A DNA stretch of 64,000 nt from Diabrotica undecimpunctata (GCF_040954645.1 NC_092807.1:2666001-2730000), one strand, 5' to 3'; shown: positions 34,366 through 45,837, counted from the first letter of the stretch. Notes: generated from the letters alone by a model not told the origin. Made by a program: numbers and translations.

Positions 34366-35335
34366 AGAATCAATTCAACTGCTATATTGTAACAAATTTA
34401 TACCTACCCTAATGTTATTTTAATGTATTTTAAAATATGACCATTAATGCAGTTTTTACCTAATTTTCTGGGAAGTCGTTTACTGCAACTGGTTATCAAT
34501 GAGTCATTAGCATAATTTTGTTAATCCGAAACTCGCGTAAATATAGCGAACCGACTATATTGTAGTGTAATGTTTAATTTTATGTTTATGACATTTTATT
34601 CTTGTTGGATAGGCCGCAATTGACGAAATGCCCCTGAAGATGCTCTAGGGAGCGAAAGTACTTGGGCAAGATTTAATTAATAAAACTGTGCTCGATATCT
34701 GCCTTTTATTTGATCAAAGTTCATTTATTTGAGCATTCAACCTTATATCAATATTTGTATTTGTTATGTAGTTAAATAAATAAACTTTCTCTAGCGCTCA
34801 TAGTTATATTTGATAAATCTTATGCAGAAAATATCAACGATAACTATCTAACGGCTGTAGTAGATAAAGTTTATAAAAACTTGGAAAACGGTAGTATCCA
34901 TTTTTTTGTTGATATCTTTAAACGCAATTACATTTCTCGAGAACAGCGTTGTAAAACGCTCCACTATCACTCGACACTAAATTCCAACTTTACAGCAAGT
35001 TGTAAACAAAAATAATTGGCCATTGTCATTTATCTATAATAACAATTTTATAGTTATTGTTAAACTCGATGATATAAACATTTCAATGAGTATTTATGGT
35101 TTGTTTTATTACTCAGACTGGGTGTTCTTCCTTCTAAAGAAGTCACTTAAACATTTTCTAATAAAAAGTATTGTTGTTAGGAGCACAAGAAGCAAGATGT
35201 TTTTCAGCTAGATTTTTACAGTCCCGTTGACTACTGTCTGAAAATTTAAAAGACAGTAGCGATTTTTAAAAAATTCTAAATTGGTTGTATAAAAAACCGC
35301 TTTAAAAAAACTTTGAGAGAGAGAAAAGAAGAGAA
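34366..35335. other. unassigned sequence around a ribozyme-like motif
   Basis: No protein gene is evident. Only the hammerhead-like motif at 34629-34668 stands out. Confidence 0.45.
34629..34668 (+). ncRNA. candidate minimal type I hammerhead ribozyme
   Basis: Stem I is UGCCC (34629-34633) with GGGCA (34664-34668). The core CUGAAGA (34634-34640) fits CUGANGA. One extra U at 34641 precedes stem II, GCUC (34642-34645), loop UAGG, GAGC (34650-34653). GAAA follows at 34654-34657. A57, GUAC and U62 form the palindrome AGUACU as a tiny stem III, and U63 sits at the H17 cleavage position before GGGCA. Such small-stem-III hammerheads are known from Penelope-like elements and retrozymes. The extra U departs from the strict consensus, so activity is unproven. 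Confidence 0.55.
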
Positions 35336-35435
35336 ATGGAACCAAATGTACACGAGATATGGGCAAAAATAAATGTAATATATTACAAGCTGAGAAAAAA
35401 AAAGGATATGGGTATACGGGTTAGGAAAATTACTA

Positions 35436-37314
35436 CTACTACTACTAAGGATTTCCACAGTTTTCACTGTCTTCCTTCACTCAACCGTTTTCTCCAATTT
35501 TCCCTGTCATTCCAGTCTCCATCTCGCAGGGTTCTTTTCACCATAGCCTCGTCGATTTCATCTCTGAATGACCTTCGGGGTCTTCCTCTCTTTCTTCTTC
35601 CAATCGGGCTCCATTCTGTGATTTTGTTTATCCAGCTTCCTCTGTCCGCTCTTCTGACGTGGCCGTACCAGGATAGACTCTTCTCCTCTATATAGTCGAT
35701 TATGTCTGATTGCACTCCCATTCTCCGCTTAATCTCTGCGTTTTCAATCTGTCTCTTTTTGTAAGTCTACAGCTTCTCCTCAGGAACTCCATTTCTACTG
35801 CTCTTATTCTACCTCTATTTCTCTTGTTTATTGTCCAGTTTTCGGACCCATATGTCAGGATACTTCTTGTCAGGGTATTATATATTCTCTTTTTTATCTT
35901 TATCGCAATGTTCTTATTCCACAACACTGAGTTTAGTTGTCTTATACAGTTTCTTGTTTGTCTCAGTCTGTTGTTTATATCTTCTTCTGTTGTTCCCTGG
36001 TTCGATATTATGGTTCGTAAATACTTGAATTTATCTGTTCCATTTATTTGTCTTCCCTCGTCTATCTCTAGGTTTCTCATATCCTTGTTTTCTGTTGTTA
36101 GGTATTCGGTTTTCTCTAAGTTTATTTCCATTCCGTTGTTTTTATATTCTTCTTCTAGTTTTCTGAGCATAAAGCTGAGATCTTCTTCATCTTGTGCGAT
36201 GACTACTTGATCGTCGGCAAAACTTAAGGTGTATAGGTATTCGTCTCCTACTGGTATGCCCATTCCTTCGCACTTTCTCCTCCATGGTTTGAGTGTCTTT
36301 TCCAAGAATATTTTAAACAGAGTAGGGGACGTAGCACAGCCTTGTAGAAGTCCTTTTGTCGTCTTAAATGAATTGTAGGCTTTATTTCCACATTTAATAG
36401 CTACTTTGTTTTCTTTGTATAGTGCTTTAACTGCTTTTATTAGTGTTTGTCGGATTCCGAGATCATTCATTGCTTCCCATAATTTGACTCTAGGTATTGA
36501 GTCATATGCTTTCTTTAGATCAACAAAGGCCAGATGGACCGGTCTACCTTTTGCCATTTTCTTCTCTATCAGTTGTTCTAATGTGTACGTATGATCTAGG
36601 CATGATTTTCCTACTGTGAACCCTGCTTGGTCTTCTCCAATTTTTCCTATTATTTCAGTTTCTAGTTTTTCCTTTATAATTTTCCCGTAAAGTCTACCTA
36701 CTGATGATATTATACTAATTCCTCTATAGTTTTCACATTTTTTCCTGTTTCCTTTCTTATGTATGGATGTGATGTATGCTTGTGTCCATTCCGCAGGTAT
36801 TTCTTCTCCATTTAGTCCTCTTTCGAACATTCTATGTAGCATGCGGAATAACTTTTCCGTTCCGTTTTTAATTAGTTCGTTTGGTATTCCTCCGGGTCCT
36901 TTGGCTTTTTTGTTCTTCAATGTCTTGATTGCTGTCTTAACTTCTGCCAGGCTTACTTCTATCTGGTCGTATGCCCCATTTCCTGCATGTTCTATATTCT
37001 CTTCCTGAAATTGGGGACGGTTTTCTGTAAGTAGTTCTACGTAGTATTCTTGCCACTCGTTTTCACTAATTTTGCCGATCTGGGTTTTCTCTGTCTTATT
37101 TCGTTGAAGTGCTTTTAATATTCGCCATGATTCTGAATTTCTCGTTCCTCCGATATGTCGTTCTATCTCTGTGCATGCTTGTTCCCATCGTTCGTTCTTT
37201 TCATTTGTTACTCTTTTCTTTACCTCTCTGTTTTTCGCTCTATATAGGTCTAAGTCTTCCTGTTTTTTGGTATTTAGGTAAATTAACCTTTGTAAAATTG
37301 TAAACTATAGCTTA
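35436..37314 (-). mobile_element. RTE LINE, lineage C, 5'-truncated, one frameshift
   Basis: The minus strand is readable from a linker (DLDLYRAKNREVKKRV near 37250, then WQEYYVELLTENR) to a TAG-type tail (35436-35447). A continuous open stretch reaches about 35760. A one-step frame change between about 35720 and 35765 moves to frame 35721-35464: SWYGHVRRADRGSWINKITEW, RGRPRRSFRDEIDEAM and the stop. AAAATTACTA at 35426-35435 and 37315-37324 is a likely 10-bp target-site duplication, though it overlaps tail-like sequence. The tail repeat differs from the GAA tails of lineages A and B. Confidence 0.85.
35700..36920 (-). pseudogene. RTE lineage C reverse transcriptase frame
   Basis: This 406-codon frame has all main reverse-transcriptase blocks. 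They are KAKGPGGIPNELIKNG (near residue 5), WTQAYITSIHKKGNRKKCENYRGISI (45-70), DQAGFTVGKSCLDHTYTLEQLI (96-117), LAFVDLKKAYDSI (first catalytic Asp, near 131), TTKGLLQGCATSPTLFKIFLE (about 185-205) and YTLSFADDQVVIAQD (FADD in place of YADD, near 230). The thumb-like FKYLRTIISNQGTTEEDINNRL and the LTYGSENWTINKRNRGRIRAVEMEFLRRSCR block follow. The ATG at 36920 is internal; coding sequence continues upstream. The frame is lost near 35720, removing the normal C-terminus. FADD keeps both catalytic Asp residues. Confidence 0.85.
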
Positions 37315-37480
37315 AAAATTACTAGGGCATAAGATACTAAGATAAAAGTAGCAAAGCCATGGTTTAACAACGAAATAAGAGATTTTGCATACGATAAGAA
37401 GAAAATATAGCCAGAACATTGCAGCAATAAAACACATAACACCTACCAACCACACAAATAAACAATAAACAACATCAATG

Positions 37481-38124
37481 ATTAAGACACCCAAAAAAAA
37501 TCTATTGGACACCCATCTCTTAGCTCTACTTAAAAAAAAATATATTTATATTATAACAAAGACAATCACCTATAAAACAAAAATTTGTCTGTCATAAATC
37601 AAAGACCCGGTAAAGCAAAAATCATTCTGTTTCATGACAAATTTTTTTGACCCGCCCACTTTTTCATAATCCAATTTTCTAGTGTGTAATTTAAGAACAA
37701 TATAATTTGGCCTCTAACAATAAAAGTTTGTTTAGAAGATGCCGCGTTAAACAGCACAAGATACTTGGAAGGTCATTGGTGTAGTTGTTTAAGTTTTCTA
37801 TCAGGATCATAATCAGCCAAAGAAGAAATGATTTTTAAGTTGGACAGTTGGTCTGGTTTGTTTATAGAGAACAAAAATAAGAAGTTTTTGAAAGTCACTG
37901 CTTGAGAACTGGTTATTTTGTAGAACTGCTATTTTGTGTGATTTTGAGGAACTGGAAAATAATTGGTTGAAAGAAAACTGGTGGAAGGTTTTTCATTTGA
38001 CCTAGACTTGGAAGACGAGAAGTTGGTTATCTGTTGTTGTTGACTTTTGAACAAAGAACATTCAACCCTGAGAAGTGATGTTTAAAGGTGTAAAAGTAAT
38101 TTTGTGAGAAAGAGTTTAAAAAGT
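37481..38124. other. unassigned AT-rich sequence
   Basis: No gene seen. AAAAATTTGTC near 37580 and its approximate complement near 37645 form a loose inverted repeat. Confidence 0.4.
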
Positions 38125-38137
38125 GATAATAGCAATT

Positions 38138-39925
38138 CTTCTTCTTCTTCTTCTAATAGCGCTTTAACCCTTTGTTAGTCTTGGCCTGCTTAACAATATT
38201 CTTCCATTCTGCCCTGTCGGATACTTTCCTTCGCCACTGCCTGATGTTCATGGTTTTAAGATCCCTCTCTACGTCGTCTATCCATCTTTTACGGGGCCTT
38301 CCTCTTGTTCTGTTTCCTTGGGGCTTCCATCTCTGGACTACTTTTACAGCTCGATTATCTGGCATTCTTTCTAGGTGACCAAGCCAGTTTAGTCTTTGTG
38401 ATTTTACAAATCTGACAATATCTGCGCTCTGCATTAGTTCATCCAGCTCGTGGTTCATTTTAATTCTCCACGAACTATCGCTGCATTGGGTTGGTCCAAA
38501 TATCTTCCTTAGTATTTTGCGCTCAAATATTCTCAGTTGATTTTCATCAGTGGTTGAGAGGGTCCACGTTTCACATCCATATGTGACCACTGGTCTAATT
38601 ACTGTTTTGTAGATTCTAAGCTTAGACCCACGATTCAGTAACTTACTTTTTATTAAGTCTTTGTATGCATAAAAGCACTTATTACCGCTAAGAATCCGTG
38701 CTTGTATTTCTTGACTGATGTTGTTGTTGCCATTTATTATTGAGCCTAGGTAGGGAAAAGTGGAGGCATATTTGTAGGTATGGTTGTCTACCTTCAGATT
38801 CTCATGTTCATTCGATTTTGTGCACTCCATATATTTTGTTTTGCTTTTATTTATATATAGACCAAACGTAGCAGCTTCTCGTTTCAGTTCTATAACTTTT
38901 TCGCTTAATACCCTTTTGTTGCGGCTTATTATGGCAACCATCCGCATATGCGCATATTTGCATAGATCTTGTATTAATACAGCCGTTTATATCCAGTTTT
39001 CTAACAACAGCTTCTAAAGTTAGATTAAAAAGTGTTGTTGATAAGGCATCCCCTTGTCTAACTCCATTTTCAATATCAAAGGCCTGCGTCATATCTCCAT
39101 CTATTCTCACCATAGCTTTGGAACCCTCCAGAGTCATTCGTATAAGTTTAACCAACTTATTGGGTATACCTAACATAGATAGTTGCTTTAACATCTTTTG
39201 TCGATCTACTCCATCAAACGCCTGTTTGAAATCGATATACAAGTTGTAAATAGGTATGTTATATTCAACACATTTTTCATGTATACCTCTTAACATATGT
39301 ATTTGGTCTATAGTTGACCTCTTTGGTCTGAAGCCACATTGGTATCCACCAATAATCTCCTCCGAAAACGATTCCAGGCGGCTATATATAATTCCTGATA
39401 ATATCTTGTAGATGACATTTAAAACTGTTATGGCCCTATAATTTTTGCAGAGTCGTTTGTCTCCCCCTTTGTACATAGGAAGTATGATTCCCACTTTCCA
39501 ATCTTCTGGGATGACTTCTAGTGTCTATATGCGGTTGATTAGTTTATGGATACGCCTCCATAGCGCATGTCCACCATTCTTTATCAGTTCTGCAGTTATT
39601 CCATCTGTGCCAGGTGCTTTGTTATTTTTTAGATGTTTTATGACGTTTATCGTTTCTTCCAATGTTGGTTGCTCAACTAGTTGTTCTGCTGTGTGGTGAA
39701 TTATCTCTTCATCTATGTTTTGTTCTTTTTCTGGGTTTAACAGCTCTTGAAAATGCTCCTTCCATCTTTTCATTATTGCCTCTTTCTCGCTGATAATTGC
39801 CCCATTCTTGTCCTTGCAAACTGTTGATCTTGTTATGTATCCTTGGGTGCATTGCTTGATTTCCTTGTAAAATTTTCTAGCCTCTCTTCTGTTATTATAA
39901 TCTAATAATAATATATAATAATATG
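38138..39925 (-). mobile_element. RTE LINE, lineage B relative, 5'-truncated, with damage at the active site
   Basis: Frames 39773-39525 (RWKEHFQELLN, LKNNKAPGTDGITAELIKNGG), 39494-38847 (PMYKGGDKRLCKNYRAITVLNV, GFRPKRSTIDQIHMLR, LYIDFKQAFDGVDRQ, ENGVRQGDALSTTLFNLTLE, CAYAD) and 38947-38153 (VAIISRNKR, FPYLGSIINGN, VVTYGCETWTLSTTDENQLRIFERKILRKIFGP, RGRPRKRWIDDVERDLKTMNIRQWRR) cover the element. There is one stop between the first two. A two-base loss lies exactly after the first Asp of the YADD box. The 3' end has a long (TTC/GAA)n tail. GATAATAGCAATT at 38125-38137 and 39926-39938 is a perfect 13-bp target-site duplication. Confidence 0.93.
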
Positions 39926-40175
39926 GATAATAGCAATTATGGTGTATTAATGCTGATTGGGAGAAGTATATGAGTCTTGCAGTATTTGTAAATACAAACT
40001 TTCTTTCTTTCTTCCCTTCCTTTTACCCTATTAGAGTGCCGAATTTGGACTAGCTATTTTAATTTTCATTTACCCATCTCTCCCATTCTTTTCTATTTTC
40101 TGCCATTATTTTCAATTCCTCGAGTGATTTTTATTTAACTTTTCCTGCCTCTGCTACTTGCTGTATGCATTTTTT

Positions 40176-40470
40176 GAAGCAAAGCTTCTATATTGGCGTT
40201 ATATTACTTATATTACTCACGAAACTAGCGTCTTTACGGGTAGAGTCGTAGAGCAGCTTTTTGTGACATCGATTCACTACTCTCGATCAATTCGTTTCTA
40301 GTCATCATATATTTACTCTAAGCAGGTTTCAATTAAAAACTGCACGAAAAATTACTAATAAAATATAGACATTAAATGAGAAGTAAAAAATTAAAATAAT
40401 ATCTGTCGCTAACAGATTCCGTTCGTAACGATTGTTAAAATTTAATAAAAGTCATAGACGTCATCCTATT
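40176..40470 (+). repeat. dispersed repeat R1x, copy 1 (no coding capacity)
   Basis: It begins GAAGCAAAGCTTCTATA and shares long blocks with 59405-59787, e.g. CATCGATTCACTACTC, TTTACTYTAAGCAGGTTT and ATTAAATGAGAAGTAAAAAA, in the same order and orientation. I do not recognise the family. Absence of frames suggests a MITE, SINE or LTR-like repeat. Confidence 0.8.
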
Positions 40471-40559
40471 TACAACAACATTGAATCAACATTTAAAATA
40501 AACATCAAATGATACTTTCATAATTTCATATAAATATAATTTCATATAAATACAATGTT

Positions 40560-40980
40560 GGATTTTTTCAATTACCAAAAATATATAAAGAGGGAAGAGT
40601 TAAAATCCCGTGATTTTTAAAGTAGCTTCTGCAATGTGTTATTCTACTGAGGCCAAAAAGATACCGTATTGCTTGTTTTTGTAATTTAAAAATAACATCA
40701 GGTTGGGCAGATATACTAGAACCCCAATAAGGAAGGCCATATCGAAGATGAGACTTGAACAAAAAAAAGTCTGTTATTTTGAAAGATGCTAAATTGATTT
40801 CCTTCGAAATAGATCTTATTACATAGCAGGCTGAGGCTGCTGAGAAGAAATTTTACAGAATCAACGATACTGATCTGGCTGTTATTAAGAAGCAAGGGTT
40901 GAAGAGCTCCTTTATAGGATAATGCTACTGTCTTATCCACGTTAAAAGAGAATAAATTAGAGGCTTTTATTTTAAGTAGA
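40560..40980 (-). mobile_element. CR1/jockey-type LINE, C-terminal reverse transcriptase fragment
   Basis: The frame 40940-40716 begins MDKTVALSYKGALQPLLLNNSQISIVDSVKFL. The preceding codons give FSFNVD, so this is the LNxDKT...SVKFLG block of CR1/jockey reverse transcriptases. Frame 40762-40568 gives HLRYGLPYWGSSI, IFKLQKQAIRYLFGL and YFKNHGILTLPSLYIF, the typical C-terminal block (LRYGIxxWG, LQKRAIRxI, LKILTLPSLYI). Catalytic residues are upstream and absent. It adjoins the pogo-like sequence at 40985. Confidence 0.7.
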
Positions 40981-40984
40981 TCAG

Positions 40985-43854
40985 AAGTTATAATTGCATG
41001 AAGACGCTTTAAAAAGAGTTCTAACCAATCTTCACCAGCGATCTTCTTTATCGAGTCGAAACGGTGTTTTATTTTATTCTCTTCAGCAAACTGATATGCT
41101 AGTTCTGATGGTATATATATAAATATATATTCGGTTTTTTATAACGTCTTACGACGTTGTCCGACTCCCAAACGCCACTGTATTCTGTCTTGTGTTAGGT
41201 CTTCGTCCAGATTTCGAGCGCTAATCGCTTTCCTAACTCCCAGGTTCCAGCTCTGTGGTGGTCTTCCTCGTTTCCTCTTCTCTGGGGGTTGCCACATCAT
41301 CGTTTTTTTTAGGCAATCTTTCGTCCCCCATTCGGCTCACATGCCCATACCATATGAGCTGTTTTCTCTCAATATCCTCAACTATAGTGCCCTCTATTCC
41401 CATTTGTTGTTTTATCACTTCATTCCGTATTCTGTCGGCTCTTGATATTCTCATCGATCTTCTGATGGCATCCATTTCCGTGGCTTCGACCTTTTTCTTA
41501 TATTTTTCGGTTATTCTCCATGTCTCAGCTCCATAAAGTAGGCTAGTTTTAACCATTGTCTCATAGATGTTCCATTTTCTTTTCTTTGATATTTCTTTAC
41601 TTCATAGAACTCCATTCAAACAAGCTATAGCTCTTTGTGCTTGTACAATTCGATGTTCTATGTCTCGTTCGTCTTTTCCACTACGGTCGAAGATGACGCC
41701 CAGGTATTTATATTCGTCGCATGAATTTATTTTTTGATTGTCATCGATATCGAGTTGTTCTGCTTCAGCTCCAATTGAGAGGTATTTTGTCTTTTCTAAA
41801 TTGATATTTAATCCCCATTTCTGGTATTCTTCAATTAGTTTTCTAAGCATGTATTCCATGTCATCTTTGTCATTTGAGATCACCACCTGATCATCTACAA
41901 ACTGTAAAGTATATATGTTATCCTGATCGTTCAATTGTATACCCATTCCTTTGACTTTCCTTTTCCATTGTTTCAGAGCTGCAGAGATATAAATCTTAAA
42001 TAGAGTCGGAGAAATACAACATCCTTGTCTGAGACCCTTAGTAACTGCAAATTTTTCAGTTAGGAGGTTTCCGAATTTCATTTGGGAGTTTGAACCATAA
42101 TATAGATCTTTGAGGGCACTAAGCAATGTTTGATGTATGTTTGATGTGCCTAGGACTTCTCATAGTTTATTTAGCGGGACTGTGTCATATGCCTTCTCAA
42201 GATCTACAAAAGTCATATGTAACTCTCTATTTGTCACAATTTTCTTTTCTATAATTTGTTTAAGACAGAAGATGTTATTTGTACATAAACGACCTGCTCT
42301 AAATCCTCCTTGTTCTTCGTCTTCAGACGATTGATAATCTTCCTCTATCAGGTCCCGTAGTATTCGACCGTATAGTCGACTCCTTGAACTTGTGACCGAT
42401 ATCCCTCTATAGTTTTTACAATTTCTCCTGTCACCTTTTTTATATATTGGGGTCATATATGTTGTTTTCCATTCATCTGGTGTTGGATGTCCATTAATAT
42501 ATTCGTTAAATATCACCGTGATCATGCTGTGTAATTTCTCTGAGCCATTCTTTATTAATTCCGTAGTTACTTCCTCTGGTCCACTTGCTTTCCCATTCTT
42601 CATCCCTGCTATAGCTTTTTGAACTACGTTGATATCTATGGTAATATGCTCTCCCAGAATTTCGATTCTTGATGAATTCATATCTTCTTTAAATTCGTCT
42701 CTGTTCTCATTTAATAGATGTTTGTAATAATGTGTCCAATCCTCGGGATTTATGGGATTTAGAATCACTTTCTCATTAGTCGGCTTCTTAACAGAGTTTA
42801 TAAACTTCCACGCCTCAGTGCATTGTCGTCCTCCAATATAAGATTCTATCTCTCTGCACCTTCTATCCCATATCTCATTTTTGGAGGTCATAATTATCTT
42901 TCTAGTTTTCTTCTTCATTTCATTGTATCGGTCTTTGTCTGCGTCATCTTTTGTATTCAACCACTTATGGTATAATCTTTTCTTTTCTGTTACCGCATTT
43001 TCGACGTCCTCATTCCACCAAAGCTTGTTACTAATTTTATTTTGTTTGATTCCTAAGACCTCCTGTGCTGTTTGATGAATACTTGATATTATGTTCTCAT
43101 ATATTCAGTTCTGATGGTATGAATCCAAAAAACATATTCGCCAACTTTTTAACATGGTTGGCTATGGTGGATTCCTGTTCATCATTAAAAATTGGTTTCC
43201 TGCCAAGTTTTATTTTTTTATGGCTATTGGACTTTAGTTTGTCACGTAGAGTGGATTCTGGAATATTGAATGATCGACCTACTTCTCGTATTTTTCGCCT
43301 AGATCGTATAGCAGTGATCGCAGCTTTTAGTTCATCTTCTGTCCATTTTGATCTTTCAGTTTTCCGAACGTAAGTACGGGGCATTTTGACATCTAAAATG
43401 CAATAAAAACACTATATCAGCAAAAATTCTTACACGGGGTAATAGCGCGCAGTACGAAATTACCCCGACAGAGCTGCGTGGTATTCCCCCTAACTGAGTA
43501 ACCTAACTTAACTTATCACTGTTCGTTAATGACTAAAAATAATGCATTATTTTTGTACGTGAAATTATCTATACATATAAAGCAAAATAATCACTGAATA
43601 GTTTTAATGAAAATTAATAACAAAAGCACTTACTGCTTGTTAAAGATTAGTCGAAAATTACATCAAAGTCTTGAAAAACAAACAATCTGTGACCTTATCT
43701 AAACCAATACTACGAATACAGTCATATTACAAACATGTGATCGGCTAGCAAATACTAGACGGCGCACTGTGTTGAATGTTGCAGTACTTACGCCGTGTTG
43801 CCAAGATACTGATGCGCGATATTCCCCCGTGCGCGGTATTCCACCAGTTTCCCC
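40985..43854 (-). mobile_element. pogo/CENP-B-like transposon 2, split by an RTE copy
   Basis: The minus-strand frame from 43384 reads MPRTYVRKTERSKWTEDELKAAITAIRSRRKIREVGRSFNIPESTLRDKL in pieces. This is the pipsqueak-type helix-turn-helix of pogo transposases. KLGRKPIFNDEQESTIANHVKKLANMFFGFIPSEL follows. Across the RTE copy at 41115-43106 it resumes at 41114 with IPSELAYQFAEENKIKHRFD..KKIAGEDWLELFLKR, the CENP-B-type second DNA-binding domain. It is then replaced by LINE sequence near 40985, so the DDE domain is absent. Upstream, three GCGYGRTATTCCMCC subterminal repeats (43475-43843) and GGGGAAAC at 43854-43847, flanked by TA (43855-43856), suggest the 5' end. An inverted GGGGTAAT/ATTACCCC pair lies at 43436-43466. 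Confidence 0.78.
41115..43106 (-). mobile_element. RTE LINE, lineage D, 5'-truncated, broken
   Basis: Frame 42960-42160 (266 codons) holds linker and RT start: CTEAWKFINSVKKPTNEKV, IAGMKNGKASGPEEVTTELIKNGS, YMTPIYKKGDRRNCKNYRGISV, GGFRAGRLCTNNIFCLKQII, MTFVDLEKAYDTVPLN (first catalytic Asp). Frame 42126-41602 continues TKGLRQGCCISPTLFKIYISAALKQW and YTLQFVDDQVVISND, an FVDD box, then EYKYLGVIFDRSGKDERDIEHR. Frame 41556-41233 has LLYGAETWRITEKYKKKVEATEMDAIRRSMRISRADRIRNEV and WYGHVSRMGDERL, then goes out of frame. An AT-rich tail ends at 41115. AGTTCTGATGGTAT at 41101-41114 and 43107-43120 is a perfect 14-bp duplication of pogo coding sequence. Confidence 0.93.
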
Positions 43855-43859
43855 TAAGA

Positions 43860-45837
43860 AGTGAGATTCCTGCAATAACAAAATTAAAAGCAGTTCTATA
43901 CTTCCTTAATATTCCACAATCATTTATGTTCTAAATATTTGTAAACGAATTTTAGTTGTTGCTCCGCATCAGCGAAACGAAACTTTTGCGGCAACTAATC
44001 AACTCGACTCGACTAATTGAACTGGTTCGTTCTTGTTTAGCCGGTGAACCAGTGAGCTCGGATGTGTGGTGGGAGATGATACTCACCCGAAAAATATAGA
44101 ATAAAATGGATCGACTCGACTAAATTACTTACTAATCTACTCGACTAAATTTTTGTTGAATGTTTAGTTACTAAATTACTCGCTGCTCGACTAAAATACT
44201 AGCATAGTGCAAACTAGCCTTAAGTTTTCATAGATCCTTACACTTACACTAATTTCATTTTATCGTAATTTCTTAACCCAATTTATCTTTATCCACTTTG
44301 ACTCGTATTGTTACGCCGCTGTTTTGTAACCATCTCAGATTTTGCCGAAAGGCCTTCATCGCTCTTTGCGGTCCGTCTACTAATGACCGGTCCTGTTAAA
44401 ACAACATTTAATTAGGTCCCTTTGACTTTTGTTATTTACAAGCCAGCACTGTTAAAATATCATCACAAATAAGAACATAAATAGTAGAGACACGGCTGGG
44501 TACTGTTTCGGTACCACTACCTGGCCTGGTCGTCGTGCCTAGCCGACTATTTTACCATTCTCGTCGTTAGTGTTAGTTCTCTCACGATTTTAGAATATTT
44601 GAGAGCTTTTCAGAAAAACGATATTCCAAATTAGTTACTTATTAGCACATTCATTGTATATTTTATTACTAATAAAGTTAAGAATGTTAATTTGAGGAAT
44701 TTTATTCAAGAGGAAGAACCTGGTCTATGTGGGAATAACGTCTTGAAATTCATATTACTATTTAAATACCGAAGTTCAGAATAAAACAAGGATGTAAACT
44801 GAAAAAAAAAATCTTGGTTGTTCTCCCGGGTTTTCATCGGTATCACTTTATCTGCTTATGATAATGTCAGTCATTTTTCAATTATTGTACATATTCTCAT
44901 TTTGCAGATACTGTCTGTGTTGTATATTTGGTCTCTGGTCATTTTCTTTTGATCAACAAGAGGTTCCCCATAAAAGTATTCCATATTTAAGATGGCAGTA
45001 TACTAGGTCACAACATGCTACTCTAAGAACTTCTAATTCTTCTCCTAGCAAATTGACTTCTAGTTATCATTTTACATATTTCAGCCACTTCAATTGACCA
45101 CAATTACGTTTAGCCTTTAGCCTAGTACTGTTTAGCCTTCTTCATTTACATTTTGATTTCTTAGCCTGTCGGTAATGTTTTCCATTAATTACCTCTTTAT
45201 CACTAATAACCTGCTTCACCAATTTATTTTTTTCTTTTGAATAGTTTTCATTGTCATCTCTAATTGCTGCCTTCTTGTTTTAATTATTTGTTAATTCTAA
45301 ATTCTTTACTCTGTACCAAATATATGATTCAGGTAACTAAAGATGTCTCCTTCTAGCATACACATGCCTTCTAAATTGATCGATCTTAGTTCAATGTCAA
45401 ATTGGACCACACCGAAAAACAACATTTTTGAATAAAACCACTCAAAATAACAAACCACCACATAAACTGTTTCAAGAGGGTATCTATTATAAAGTACTTT
45501 TCATAATACAAGGATCCTCATAAAATCATTTTCTAATAGACTCTCCACAACACACAAAAACACATCGATCACAAAAGAATGAATGAAAATTTTCAAATTG
45601 TACCTACCACAGCTTTACCAGCAGAACAATGAGAGTCAGTGACAAAGAAAAGATATGCTGTCTTTAAATGTTCTTCTATTAGATACGGTACTATTGCAGA
45701 TGGTCGTACCGAAAAAGTTTCCAGAAGGATAAATTCAGCAAACTTCCCTTTTAATTAAAAACTTCAATGTCGGATAATTAATATGGAATATGGAGCATCA
45801 AAAATATTAACCACTATTACGAAATTTGTGCAAACAT
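43860..45837. other. unassigned sequence
   Basis: No gene recognised. About 44100-44220 repeats CTCGACTAAAT-type words several times. Confidence 0.4.

Larger units (their letters stand above)
35336..37480 (+). mobile_element. possible older plus-strand RTE linker split by the lineage C copy
   Basis: Left of the lineage C insertion, the plus strand reads MEPNVHEIWAKINVIYYKLRKKKDMGI. To the right, at about 37338-37400, it reads IKVAKPWFNNEIRDFAYDKKK. Together these look like the linker between endonuclease and reverse transcriptase of RTE-type elements (W..I, then KPWWNxEI). This is weak support. If right, the lineage C copy landed inside another LINE. Confidence 0.35.

Noticed and set aside
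44460..44720. Possible LTR with an AATAAA signal
   Set aside because: No paired copy, no TG..CA ends and no gag-pol sequence nearby.
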